NCBI RefSeq assembly: GCF_000158915.1
Contig: NZ_GG657754.1
Coordinates: 3,689,371-3,745,754, forward strand
DNA: 56,384 bases
Direction: 5' to 3'
Source of the DNA: Streptomyces himastatinicus ATCC 53653
Lineage (GTDB): Bacteria > Actinomycetota > Actinomycetes > Streptomycetales > Streptomycetaceae
The notes under the pieces are model-generated. The model saw only the letters and a program-made list of their open reading frames with translations, was not told the origin of the DNA and made no database searches. How positions within the stretch are numbered: the first letter of the stretch is position 1; every line of letters starts with the position of its first letter. The position numbers and the translations under genes were made by a program. This document shows positions 29,968 to 38,038 of the stretch, piece by piece.

Positions 29968-30459
29968 GTGCGTATCCGTACGGGGGCGGCTTCCGCCGCA
30001 TTGGCCGGACTGCTGGCCGTTGGCGCAGTCGGAACGGCGCAGGCCGAAAGCCACAACACACCGCAGGACCGGGGCACTTACGGCAAGAAGGAGGCCCGGT
30101 CCGGCTCCGGTGTCGGCGCGTTCGAGACCAAGGGCGACCGGGTGCACTTTTCGCACACGGTACGGGGCAACATCAACGCACACGGGTGGTGGAAGCGTCT
30201 GAACGGACCCGCGACCAAGGCCAAGGTCACGGTGTGGCTCCAGGTCTAGAGCGGGTCGCAGTGGCGGACGCTGAACAAGGGCTCCAAGACCGTCTATTCC
30301 GGTGGCGGAAGCGCCAAGCGGGCGTCGGCTGCCTGGAAGTGCACCAACCTGATCGCGAAGCACTCCTTCCGCAGCGTCATCGACGTTGACATCGTCGGTT
30401 ACCCCGACGACAACAACAAGAAGACCACGGATACGCAGACGCTGTACTGTGGCACGTGA
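29968..30459 (+). pseudogene. Secreted protein gene interrupted by an in-frame TAG
   Basis: GTG 29968 follows AGGGGGAA and starts a clear signal peptide (VRIRTGAASAALAGLLAVGAVG...AQA). The frame meets TAG at codon 94 (30247-30249) and then continues without another stop for 69 more sense codons (SGSQWRTLNKG...TLYCGT) to TGA 30459. A terminator lies just beyond that second stop. Composition is the same on both sides, so this looks like one 163-residue secreted protein cut by a single-base nonsense change at a position where I would expect Tyr. Function unknown. Confidence 0.75.
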
Positions 30460-30474
30460 TCAAGAGCTGATAGC

Positions 30475-30511
30475 GGCGCTGGAAGGACACCCTTCCAGCG
30501 CCGCGCATTTT
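30475..30511 (+). terminator. Intrinsic terminator after the secreted-protein gene
   Basis: GGCGCTGGAAGG (30475-30486) and its exact complement (30491-30502) form a 12-bp stem with loop ACAC, followed by ATTTT. Confidence 0.9.
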
Positions 30512-30524
30512 CCGGGGAGTGCCC

Positions 30525-31346
30525 GTGATTCCGCCCACCGTGATTGTTGGTCTGCATGGGGTTCTCCAGCGGAATCCCTGGTTTGACCGGGTTGTAGAGC
30601 AGGACGAGGAAGGCACGGTTGAGGAAGATGTCCTCGGCTTTGCGATCGACCGGGCCGGTTCCTACGGCTGGCAATCCCTGACCAGTTGGCTTCATGAGGA
30701 CGGAGAGGTCACGGCTCGCCATGAGCCCACTTCCTGGGCCCATGAGGAGGTCGGCGGCGATTGGACGCAGGATGGCAGGGTTCATCAGCTGGCCTGGTTG
30801 CAGGCTGGGGTTCTCACTGACCCTCCGCGTCCGGGTCTTCCTGTTCGGCCGATTTCTTTGGTGCTTGCCGAGACCTTGGCCCGCGTGGGCACGGTGACAT
30901 TCACCGGTCTGCATGCCCTGCTGCCGCTGGAGGCGGCCGAACGCAATACGGCTTTTCACCAGACCGAGTTGGCGCCGTGGTTCGGCCTGGCGGATCCGGA
31001 TGCCCGGTACGAGGTGGTGGTCACCGCCTCCTGCCATCCCGAGGCGGGCGGGATGAGCGAGCGTGATGCGGCGGCCGTCCGTGATGCGGTGCGGGAGATG
31101 GCGCAGGATGCGGTAGATGTCTCCGCGTCCGCGCCGGGGGGCGGCTTGCCGGGACTCGACCTCGATCTCGACCGGGTGCTGCACACCGAGGGGATGCGTG
31201 AGGTGATGCGGTTGAGCTGCCGTACGCGCGAGTGGTCACCGGATATCGCGGTGTGGCTGCTGGAGATGGTCGCGGAGGGATTGCGTCGGGCGGGGCGCTT
31301 GGCGCCGGTGGTGGTGACGGCCTCGCTGGCGTCGCCTCCGGCGTAG
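30525..31346 (+). CDS. Hypothetical protein, 273 residues
   Basis: GTG 30525 (VIPPTVIVGLHGV) has GGGGAG five bases upstream; GTG 30519 is also in frame. No signal peptide or membrane helix is visible. The body is acidic and Trp-containing, and the C-terminal half is helical (VREMAQDAVDVSASAP, MVAEGLRRAGRLAPV). I do not recognise a family. Third-position GC is lower at the 5' end than in the housekeeping genes, which suggests acquired DNA. It stands alone between a terminator and the LPMO gene. Confidence 0.7.
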   Translation: MIPPTVIVGLHGVLQRNPWFDRVVEQDEEGTVEEDVLGFAIDRAGSYGWQSLTSWLHEDGEVTARHEPTSWAHEEVGGDWTQDGRVHQLAWLQAGVLTDPPRPGLPVRPISLVLAETLARVGTVTFTGLHALLPLEAAERNTAFHQTELAPWFGLADPDARYEVVVTASCHPEAGGMSERDAAAVRDAVREMAQDAVDVSASAPGGGLPGLDLDLDRVLHTEGMREVMRLSCRTREWSPDIAVWLLEMVAEGLRRAGRLAPVVVTASLASPPA

Positions 31347-31399
31347 TCCACGCGGGCAACGGAACGTTTCGCATGGGCGGCGCCGGGCAAGCTGGCGTT

Positions 31400-31413
31400 T
31401 GGGAGCGCTCCCA
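31400..31413. promoter_or_regulatory. CebR box
   Basis: TGGGAGCGCTCCCA is a perfect 14-bp palindrome identical to the known operator of CebR, the cellobiose-responsive repressor of Streptomyces cellulose use. It lies 45 bases before the LPMO start, where a repressor would block transcription. Confidence 0.9.
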
Positions 31414-31457
31414 CATCGCTCCCACTCCCCCACGGACGATGGAAGGAAGATCGCGCA

Positions 31458-32126
31458 GTGATTTGTCATGAACGCGGCAATTTTTTACGTTGGGCGACTC
31501 GCGCCCTCGGACTGCTGTCCGCCCTGCTGCTCAGCCTGATCCCCTGGTCCGGCACCGCCAGCGCCCACGGATCCGTCATCGACCCCGCCTCCCGCAACTA
31601 CGGCTGCTGGCTGCGCTGGGCCAGCGATTTCCAGAACCCGGAGATGGCCCAGAAAGACCCCATGTGCTGGCAGGCCTGGCAGGCCAACCCCAACGCCATG
31701 TGGAACTGGAACGGCCTCTACCGCAACGGCTCCGCCGGTAACTTCCCAGCAGTGATCCCGGACGGGCAGCTGTGCAGCGGCGGCCACACCGAGGGCGACC
31801 GGTACAACTCTCTGGACACCGTGGGCGCCTGGAAGACCACCAACATCAGCCGCAACTTCACCGTCAAGCTGTACGACCAGGCCAGCCACGGCGCCGACTA
31901 CTTCAAGGTCTACGTCACCCGGCAGGGGTACGACCCCACCACCCAGCCGCTGAAGTGGAGCGACCTGCAACTGGTCACCACCACAGGTAAGTACGCGCCC
32001 AGCCAGAACTACTCGATCGATGTCAGCACCTCCGGCTACACCGGCCGCCACGTCGTCTACACGATCTGGCAGGCCTCGCACATGGACCAGACGTACTTCC
32101 TGTGCAGCGACGTCAACTTCACCTGA
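31458..32126 (+). CDS. Lytic polysaccharide monooxygenase, AA10 family, single domain
   Basis: A 222-residue secreted copper enzyme. After a signal peptide (RALGLLSALLLSLIPW...TASA) the mature protein begins with His (AHGSVIDP), the N-terminal half of the copper histidine brace. The second His is probably in SGGHTEGD, and VYTIWQASHMDQTYFLCSDV is the usual C-terminal strand. There is no carbohydrate-binding module. The CebR box upstream points to cellulose rather than chitin as the substrate context. GTG 31458 follows GGAAGGA by ten bases. Codon 10 is TTA (31485-31487). Confidence 0.93.
   Translation: MICHERGNFLRWATRALGLLSALLLSLIPWSGTASAHGSVIDPASRNYGCWLRWASDFQNPEMAQKDPMCWQAWQANPNAMWNWNGLYRNGSAGNFPAVIPDGQLCSGGHTEGDRYNSLDTVGAWKTTNISRNFTVKLYDQASHGADYFKVYVTRQGYDPTTQPLKWSDLQLVTTTGKYAPSQNYSIDVSTSGYTGRHVVYTIWQASHMDQTYFLCSDVNFT
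31485..31487 (+). other. TTA codon near the start of the LPMO gene
   Basis: Leu10 in GNFLRW is TTA, read by the bldA tRNA. There is no ATG, GTG or TTG in frame between this codon and the signal-peptide core, so it cannot be avoided by a later start. Confidence 0.75.
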
Positions 32127-32142
32127 GCCGCCGCCCCCGTCT

Positions 32143-32173
32143 CCCTCGCCGGATGCCTCGCGTCCGGCGAGGG
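32143..32173 (+). terminator. Hairpin terminator after the LPMO gene
   Basis: CCCTCGCCGGA (32143-32153) pairs with TCCGGCGAGGG (32163-32173), an 11-bp perfect stem 17 bases past the stop, followed by TTGCTCTT. Confidence 0.85.
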
Positions 32174-32245
32174 TTGCTCTTCGGCGGTCTCGTCCGGCGC
32201 TTCCGGGGCACTCGGTATCCCCAGTCGTTGAGAGGAGTTGGAGAG

Positions 32246-33118
32246 ATGACCCACTTAGCCAGCGGGATACGGGCGGGCGCGATCGGTGCCGCGGGGCTCC
32301 TCGCGTGCGGGATGCTGACCGCGTGCGGGAGCGATGGCGACTCCGAGGGCAAGGGCGGGAAGACCTCGTCGGCGGCGAGTGGCGGGGCAGGGGGTACGTC
32401 GGCGGTCCGTACCGCGTACGCCAAGACCGCCAAGGAGGAGACGGCGCGGATGACGCTCCGTACCGAGACGTCGGCCGCGGGCAAGACGGCTGCCGCGGAG
32501 GGCGAGGGCGTCATCGACCTCGAGGACGGCGACAGCGCCATGACCATCAGCGCCGGGGGCCAGAAGGTCGAGCAGCGCGTCATCGACCAGGTGGTCTACC
32601 AGAAGCTTCCCGCGCGACAGCGCGCGCAGATACCCGGTGACAAGCCGTGGATCAAGATCGATCTGAAGAAGGCGGCCGCCGAGCAGAACAGCGGCAGCAG
32701 CAATCAGATCAACGACCCCGCGCAGTCCGCGTCGCTCGGCAAGGGCATCACCGACCGGAACACCGAAAAGGTCGGCACGGCCAGGGTCGACGGCGTGAAG
32801 ACCACCCGCTATCGGGTCTCCGTGGACATCGACAAGCTCGCCGGCGGCGGCGCGTTGAAGCGCCAGGCCGGTTCCACCGTCCCGATGGACATCTGGCTGG
32901 ACGACCAGGGCCGCATCCGGCGCCAGCAGATCACCATGAACCTCAAGCCGACGGATCAGGCGGACAAGACCACCGCCGTCCCGGAGAAAATGACGGTGCG
33001 CACGCTGATCGAGTTCTCCGACTTCGGCACCGAGGTCGACCCGGAGGTCCCGTCGGCGGGGCAGACCACCGACATGACGGGGAAAGCGGCCAAGCAACAG
33101 ACCGGCCAGCAAAGCTGA
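32246..33118 (+). CDS. Lipoprotein, LprG/LppX-like
   Basis: A 290-residue predicted lipoprotein. The N-terminal signal ends in the lipobox LTAC, with lipidated Cys near residue 27. The mature part (VRTAYAKTAKEETARMTL, YQKLPARQ, TTRYRVSVDIDKL, IWLDDQGRIRRQQI) resembles the actinobacterial LppX/LprAFG family of lipid-binding lipoproteins. ATG 32246 follows GGAG; the frame upstream of it is non-coding. It is between a terminator and the convergent beta-family gene and was probably acquired or moved as a single unit. Confidence 0.82.
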   Translation: MTHLASGIRAGAIGAAGLLACGMLTACGSDGDSEGKGGKTSSAASGGAGGTSAVRTAYAKTAKEETARMTLRTETSAAGKTAAAEGEGVIDLEDGDSAMTISAGGQKVEQRVIDQVVYQKLPARQRAQIPGDKPWIKIDLKKAAAEQNSGSSNQINDPAQSASLGKGITDRNTEKVGTARVDGVKTTRYRVSVDIDKLAGGGALKRQAGSTVPMDIWLDDQGRIRRQQITMNLKPTDQADKTTAVPEKMTVRTLIEFSDFGTEVDPEVPSAGQTTDMTGKAAKQQTGQQS

Positions 33119-33149
33119 CCCAACATCTGCGATTGACAAGCATGCTGCA

Positions 33150-34271
33150 TTACGCCCCGGCTTTGCCGAGGTCCGGTCCAGGATGCCGCAACTGGTTCGC
33201 AACGAAGTTCATGTGCTGAATGTGGCCGACCCGTATCCATGTCTCGGCATTGCCTGAGCCGACCGGGCCGTCCCCGTATGCGCAGGCGTGTAACCAGCGC
33301 TCGCCGTCGCTGGAGCCGACCCCGTCGTTTCCGCGAAAGGAGTCGGCTTCCGCGATCCAGCGGGCCACGGCGCGGACTCGGGCCGCACGGCCGCTCCCCC
33401 TGGTGGGCGCCCGCCCGACGAGAAATCCGTCCGGTGTGGTGTAGCGCAGCAGGCCCCAGGCCGGACCCGGCCGCCGTATGGAGGGGACGTTCGCACTGAA
33501 TACATGTTCGACGGAGTAGTCACCGTAGACCAGCCGCCCCGGGAACTCGGGGCGGGCTGCGCGGACCGACTCGTAGAGCTGCCAGTCATGGCGGTGGGTC
33601 ACACGGGTGGGCTGTGCGTCAGGCCTTTCGAGGGCGCGGGGGAAAGCCCCTGACGCGAGGACCACAGTGCGCCAGGGGACGAGGGCACCGAGGAGGTCCA
33701 GCGCGGCCAGGGCGACCTTGCCTGCTTCAGTGCCGTCCGTAGCCGTGCCGACGTCCAGAATGAGATCGAGCCGGGAGGGCGGCAGGCAGAGTCGGTCAAG
33801 CAGGTCGAGAAGCTCCGTTGAGCGGGGTGCTTCCGGTGGGTCGTCCAGCACCATGCGTATTCCGAGGCCGTGGCCGCTGAGGAAGGCGAGATCAGCGGCG
33901 TAGCGCTGCTGCGCCGGGTTCCGTTCCGGTCCGGTGACCAGCCGCACCCGGCTGGTGGTCGCCAACCGCCACAACCCCACGGCCAAGGCATCGAGATGAC
34001 TCTCGACGTGGCCGATGTCCACCCAACAGGTAAGGCCTTCCATCACTTTGATGAGGCTGTCCATGCGCGGGGTGAACCAACGGCGCAGCTCCGCCTGGTC
34101 CGTGTCCGGATCCGGGACGAGAGGCACGCCTCGAACGCGCTCCGGCTCGACCCGTGGAACGACCGTCCACAGCGGCGCAATGCGTCGTCGCACACCGAAG
34201 GCCAGTCGCGCGTAGGCGTCCCAGGCATTCCGTCGAGTCGGCAGGACAGGTACGTAGATCGGCTCGACCAT
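33150..34271 (-). CDS. Beta-family protein (phage T4 beta-protein-like)
   Basis: A 373-residue protein resembling the beta family named after a T4 protein. I see YVPVLPTRRNAWDAY at the N-terminus, WVDIGH, LDLILDVGTATD, VVLASGAFP, LVYGDYSVEH and RYTTPDGFLVGR, arranged like a TIM-barrel with alternating strands and helices. ATG 34271 follows GGGGGAG. Members are scattered in bacterial accessory DNA, often near prophage or defence genes; biochemical function is unknown. It is divergent from the effector cassette at 34493. Confidence 0.75.
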   Translation of the reverse strand: MVEPIYVPVLPTRRNAWDAYARLAFGVRRRIAPLWTVVPRVEPERVRGVPLVPDPDTDQAELRRWFTPRMDSLIKVMEGLTCWVDIGHVESHLDALAVGLWRLATTSRVRLVTGPERNPAQQRYAADLAFLSGHGLGIRMVLDDPPEAPRSTELLDLLDRLCLPPSRLDLILDVGTATDGTEAGKVALAALDLLGALVPWRTVVLASGAFPRALERPDAQPTRVTHRHDWQLYESVRAARPEFPGRLVYGDYSVEHVFSANVPSIRRPGPAWGLLRYTTPDGFLVGRAPTRGSGRAARVRAVARWIAEADSFRGNDGVGSSDGERWLHACAYGDGPVGSGNAETWIRVGHIQHMNFVANQLRHPGPDLGKAGA

Positions 34272-34454
34272 CCCGGCTCCCCCATCCAGCCCGTCGTATC
34301 GCCCCTGGTCAAAGGGTGAGCAGGGATCGTCGATGGCGAAAGAGCGGAATTCCGGCCACTGATCGCGCGCCGTCCACCACGCAGCTGCGTACGAGACGAC
34401 TGAGGCCCTGTCGTGACGTCAGGCCGCCCTTGGCGGTCGGGGCCTTGCGCTATT

Positions 34455-34471
34455 CTCCAGTTCCACTGGAG
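34455..34471. promoter_or_regulatory. Inverted repeat in the promoter region of the effector cassette
   Basis: CTCCAGT and ACTGGAG with a 3-bp spacer lie 22 bases before ATG 34493. The tight placement suggests an operator or leader hairpin for the cassette. The 220-bp gap between the divergent genes holds nothing else I can name. Confidence 0.45.
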
Positions 34472-34492
34472 CTGAACAACCGGGGGGCCGGG

Positions 34493-34969
34493 ATGGCGTT
34501 CGACAGTGAATGGGCGGATCTGAAGTCCGCGGCGAGAGCGCAGCAGTCGTCCGGGACACGGATCAATTCCGCCGGGGCGGGGCCGAGCCAGGCGGAGGAC
34601 GCAGACCTTGTCGTTCATCAGGACGACCTGGGGGCCGTCGGGCACGAGGCGTTCCTGCTGCACGACAAGCTCCGCAAAAAAGCCGACATCGCTGGTGCGG
34701 GGATCGACAAGAATGGAGCGGGGTCGACGGCGCAGGCCGCCAAGGAGCTGTCCGCGCACCATCTCACGATGGGCGATGAGCTCATGACGACGCTTTCGAT
34801 CTGGGATACCCAAGTCAAAACGGTGTTGCAGATGTGTGCGCACATCTCGAACCATCTGGACTATTCGAAGAAGGCCCACGCGCATGACGACAAGGTGATC
34901 GCGGCTTCATTGCGCCACCGGAACGGCACCGCCATTTCGGTCTCCGAGATCTCCAAGTACGTGAAGTAG
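34493..34969 (+). CDS. Helical partner protein of a putative type VII effector cassette
   Basis: A 158-residue mostly helical soluble protein with no signal peptide. The start ATG 34493 has GGGGGG upstream. The central helices (HEAFLLHDKLRKKADIAGAG, LSAHHLTMGDELMTTLSIW) and a C-terminal His/Lys-rich stretch are visible. There is no clear WXG, but size, helicity and position 15 bp before a WXG-bearing effector fit the small partner proteins that pair with LXG/WXG effectors. I do not recognise a named family; the pairing is inferred from context. Confidence 0.6.
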   Translation: MAFDSEWADLKSAARAQQSSGTRINSAGAGPSQAEDADLVVHQDDLGAVGHEAFLLHDKLRKKADIAGAGIDKNGAGSTAQAAKELSAHHLTMGDELMTTLSIWDTQVKTVLQMCAHISNHLDYSKKAHAHDDKVIAASLRHRNGTAISVSEISKYVK

Positions 34970-34984
34970 CGAGAGGAGCCTTTC

Positions 34985-36469
34985 ATGGGCACGTTCACGT
35001 ACTCGGATCTCATAGCGTTGAACCTCGGGAAGCTCGGCACCGCGGTGGACGACTGGAAGACCATGGTCAGCAGTCTGGACACGCTCAGGTCGGACGTCTA
35101 CGACGGTTTGGTACAGAAATCGGACGCGGCGCGTTGGAAGGGGGCCAATGCAACGGTCACGAAGGATTTCGTCCGCAGCACCGCCAAAGAGTTCCTGGAT
35201 CTGTACGCGGAGGCCAAGAGCATCCACGGCGTGCTCCTGGACGCGCACACCGAACTCGTGGGCATTCAGAAGCGAGTGAAGTCGCTGACCGAGGAGGCTC
35301 GCCGCGGTGACCCGGCAAGGAACCCCCCGGACCCTGGCCTGCTGGTGACGGACGGCAAGCACGGCACGGTGCTCGTGCAGGAGGCCATGTGCACCAAGGA
35401 GGGGCCCACCCAGCGCACCAAGGACCGGATCCGGTGGTACGCAGAGACGCTGACCGGCCTGGTCGCCCATGCCGCGGAGGTCGACACGACCGTCAGCCGG
35501 GCACTGAAGAAGAGTCATGGCGGCGACCCCTACAACGCGGGCCACGCCACGTACACCTCGCTGGACGAGGAGCAGTTGCCGCGCGCCACGAGGCTGGCTT
35601 CGCTGGGCGAAGACGCGAACGACAAGCAGCGTGCCGAACTGCGCAGGCTGTGGCAGTCCTTGAGCCCTGAGGCACGGTCCGAGCTGTGGAAGCAACAGAA
35701 GGACGGCCTGCTGGCGGCGGGGCTGCTGAGTCCCTCGGTCAAGCAGATTGCGCCGGATGGAGGGTCGGGCCAGTACGGCGCCGAGTCCCCCGGTGCCGCG
35801 GAGCGCTGGACAAGGGTGAAGATGAAATTGATCACTGAGGGAGCGGACTGGACGGACCTGCCCGATGCCTCGCGCAACATGGAGCATTACCTGAGCAACA
35901 GTGGTGACCCCATGAATCTCCCCGTGGACAAGATGATGTCCGATGACGAGGGTTTCCGACACCACATCGAGGACGGCATCAGACAGCACCAGGAAACGTG
36001 GCGGACACAGGCGCTCGAGGAGTTCAAGAAGAACGGCGGGCAGCCCGTGGCCATTCCGGTCGAGACCAAGAACGTGGACTACTCTTTCGACCAGGCGACG
36101 AACCAGAACTGGTACTACGCGGTTGGTTCCACCCGGTCGAACATCACCGGAGTGGTCACGGTCGTAACGGACGCCCATGGAAATCCACAGGTCGGCCTCG
36201 ATTACCAGGCGAACGCATGGGACCGGTACAACTGGGACGAGGGCAAGGGCGTGAACATCGGGCCGATGGACATCCCGGACGGACAGATGGCCCGGCTGCA
36301 CAAGACGGGACTGGCTCAGGAATTCGACATGTCGGGCAGCAGCTCGGTCAAGCACTACGACCTGGGCGGGGACACTCCGAACGAGGGGCCGCTCCCCGGA
36401 CCCGATAAGCCGGGGCGTGAAGGCGGACGCACCGATCCGACACGCGAACAACAGAACGCCAACCGCTGA
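34985..36469 (+). CDS. WXG-containing putative type VII secretion effector with unknown C-terminal domain
   Basis: A 494-residue protein without a signal peptide. Residues 1-130 are a helical hairpin region with a WKG (W-x-G) motif at residues 51-53, as in WXG100/LXG secretion targets. A charged helical middle follows (about 180-330). The C-terminal domain, about residues 350-475, is strand-rich and Trp/Tyr-rich (WYYAVGSTRSNITGV, WDRYNWDEGKGV, LHKTGLAQEFDMSGSSS). The modular plan, a helical export part plus a variable C-terminal domain, is that of polymorphic toxins. I cannot assign an activity to the C-terminal domain. Confidence 0.65.
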   Translation: MGTFTYSDLIALNLGKLGTAVDDWKTMVSSLDTLRSDVYDGLVQKSDAARWKGANATVTKDFVRSTAKEFLDLYAEAKSIHGVLLDAHTELVGIQKRVKSLTEEARRGDPARNPPDPGLLVTDGKHGTVLVQEAMCTKEGPTQRTKDRIRWYAETLTGLVAHAAEVDTTVSRALKKSHGGDPYNAGHATYTSLDEEQLPRATRLASLGEDANDKQRAELRRLWQSLSPEARSELWKQQKDGLLAAGLLSPSVKQIAPDGGSGQYGAESPGAAERWTRVKMKLITEGADWTDLPDASRNMEHYLSNSGDPMNLPVDKMMSDDEGFRHHIEDGIRQHQETWRTQALEEFKKNGGQPVAIPVETKNVDYSFDQATNQNWYYAVGSTRSNITGVVTVVTDAHGNPQVGLDYQANAWDRYNWDEGKGVNIGPMDIPDGQMARLHKTGLAQEFDMSGSSSVKHYDLGGDTPNEGPLPGPDKPGREGGRTDPTREQQNANR

Positions 36470-36506
36470 GCGTGTCCTGCGCGCCAGAGTCCACCGGGAG
36501 TAGTCC

Positions 36507-37079
36507 GTGCGCCGCACCACCCTTGCCGTCGGAGGAGCCCTCCTCGCTGTCGTCGTGGCCGTCGCCGCGTTCGCGTTCGCGCGGACGGGGGGCGAGGCGT
36601 CGCAACGATCGGACCAGGGGGGCAGCTGGAAAGGCGGGGCCACCCCGGAGTGGATGAGCGGGCAGATGGGGATCCGGATTCCGGCGGGGGCCTCGGAGCA
36701 GCGGGCTGGGTACAGGACCGGGTCGCGCTACGACGTGGGGCTGCTCTCCTTCGCGTTGCCCGAGGCGAAGGCGGACGCGTTCCTGGCGCGGCTGGTGCCG
36801 GACGATCAAGACATGATCAAGAACTATCACCCGGAGGCGGGAGGGTACGCGCCCTCGGCCGGATTCGGGCACCTGGGGCTGCCCGAACCGGAGACGTTGG
36901 TGAAGGGGCTGCGGAAGATCAACTTCTGCCCGGATGCCGCCACCTCGCCCGAAGGGAAACGGCTGCGGTACTGCGTGGAGCTGTACGCGCAGACGTTGGC
37001 GCCGGACCGGACGCGGATCTACCTGCGGTCGACGATCGAACCGGGGCTGACGCCCCCTCCTGCCACCTCGGGAACGTAA
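36507..37079 (+). CDS. Membrane-anchored extracytoplasmic protein, possible immunity protein
   Basis: A 190-residue protein with one N-terminal membrane anchor (LAVGGALLAVVVAVAAFAFA) and a soluble outer domain with two Cys (NFCPD, RYCVEL) that could form a disulfide. GTG 36507 follows GGGAG. It starts 37 bp after the effector gene on the same strand, the usual place for an immunity gene. An outer-face location would fit protection against an exported toxin, but this is inference only. Confidence 0.6.
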   Translation: MRRTTLAVGGALLAVVVAVAAFAFARTGGEASQRSDQGGSWKGGATPEWMSGQMGIRIPAGASEQRAGYRTGSRYDVGLLSFALPEAKADAFLARLVPDDQDMIKNYHPEAGGYAPSAGFGHLGLPEPETLVKGLRKINFCPDAATSPEGKRLRYCVELYAQTLAPDRTRIYLRSTIEPGLTPPPATSGT

Positions 37080-37095
37080 ACGACTGCGGGTGTGC

Positions 37096-37455
37096 TCAGG
37101 GAGAGGCGAGCAGCAGCATCGCCATGGTCAGCTGAGCGAGCCACTGAAGCTTGACCGCCCAGGATCGGGCTGTGGGGAACGGCAGACGCCCCCGGGGGCA
37201 GCTTGCGGCGAAGAGGCCCAGTGTCGCTGAGACGAGGAACGCTCCGAAGATCACCGGGGCGGGGATGGAAGAGCACCGGTTGCCGTTCATGATGCAGTCG
37301 GCGGCGCGCTCCGTCATCAGGGAGAGGATGATGCTGATGATGGCGGTGGGGATCAGCAGGCCGACGCCGACCTTCGCCGCTGTGCGGAGTCTTCGGTCGT
37401 GTGCCGCGTCGGGCGCCTCGGCGGCGCTCGGTTCGGCGGAGGCTGTCTCGTTCAT
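37096..37455 (-). CDS. Small membrane protein
   Basis: A 119-residue protein. After a charged Ala/Glu-rich cytoplasmic N-terminus there are probably three hydrophobic helices (VGVGLLIPTAIISIILSLM, IFGAFLVSATLGLFAA, LQWLAQLTMAMLLLA). Two Cys lie in the first outer loop. ATG 37455 is preferred over an upstream extension. It is convergent with the possible immunity gene. Family not recognised. Confidence 0.6.
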   Translation of the reverse strand: MNETASAEPSAAEAPDAAHDRRLRTAAKVGVGLLIPTAIISIILSLMTERAADCIMNGNRCSSIPAPVIFGAFLVSATLGLFAASCPRGRLPFPTARSWAVKLQWLAQLTMAMLLLASP

Positions 37456-37502
37456 CCGTCCACTCAACCGCGGGCGGGGCGTGGCGGGATCGCGCCGGGT
37501 AC

Positions 37503-37985
37503 TCAGTTCCCGTAGGTAGGCGGGCTCAACTGGGGGCAGCGGAGGTCCGGGGCCATGAGGTTCGGGGAGCACGTCACTACGGCCAGGGAGAGGAAGGACG
37601 TGCGGCCTGCGTAGAAGCCCAAGGAGACGTCGCCGCCCTCAGACAGACGATCCGCGGCTGTGGCTACCAGGCGGGACAGGCGGGCGGTGTCGGCTTCTTG
37701 GCGGGAGAGGAAGCCGGGGGCGTGTTCGGTGAGCTGTTGGCCCAGCCAGGTGGCGGCGTCCTTGGGTTCGTGGAAGGTGGCGCGGATGAGGGCGGGGGTT
37801 TTGAGGAGCCAGTACGCCGTCTCCATGGGCGGCAGCTCGGAGCGGCGGAAGGTGTCCAGTTGGGTGCGGTAGTGCTCCTCGTCCTCCGCCGTCACCGGGG
37901 GCAGGGGGCGGTCCGGGAGGCGGCGGAGGATTTCATGGTCGAACAGCTCCTTCTCACCCAGCCAGGAGTACGCGTGGAGGTGCAC
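37503..37985 (-). CDS. Hypothetical protein, 160 residues
   Basis: A soluble protein starting at GTG 37985 (MHLHAYSWLGEKELFDHEIL). It has an acidic helical N-terminus, WLLKTPALIRATFHEP in the middle, and a Pro/Cys-containing tail (CSPNLMAPDLRCPQL). No known family is recognised. It lies upstream of the small membrane protein on the same strand with a 47-bp gap, so the two may be co-transcribed. Confidence 0.6.
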   Translation of the reverse strand: MHLHAYSWLGEKELFDHEILRRLPDRPLPPVTAEDEEHYRTQLDTFRRSELPPMETAYWLLKTPALIRATFHEPKDAATWLGQQLTEHAPGFLSRQEADTARLSRLVATAADRLSEGGDVSLGFYAGRTSFLSLAVVTCSPNLMAPDLRCPQLSPPTYGN

Positions 37986-38038
37986 GCGTCAGCCGTTCCC
38001 CCTGGGGGGTCAGGGGAAGGCCACCGATGGGGTGATCG

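Noticed and set aside
30247..30249. TAG as a recoded amino acid (pyrrolysine-type)
   Set aside because: No pyl genes, no structural signal and no reason for recoding in Streptomyces; a nonsense mutation is simpler.
31458..32126. Plain chitin-binding protein
   Set aside because: The mature N-terminal His and family motifs mark an AA10 oxygenase, and the CebR box points to cellulose use.
34043..34885. 280-codon minus-strand frame across the divergent gap
   Set aside because: Antisense to the partner gene and part of the beta-family gene, with no recognisable protein features.
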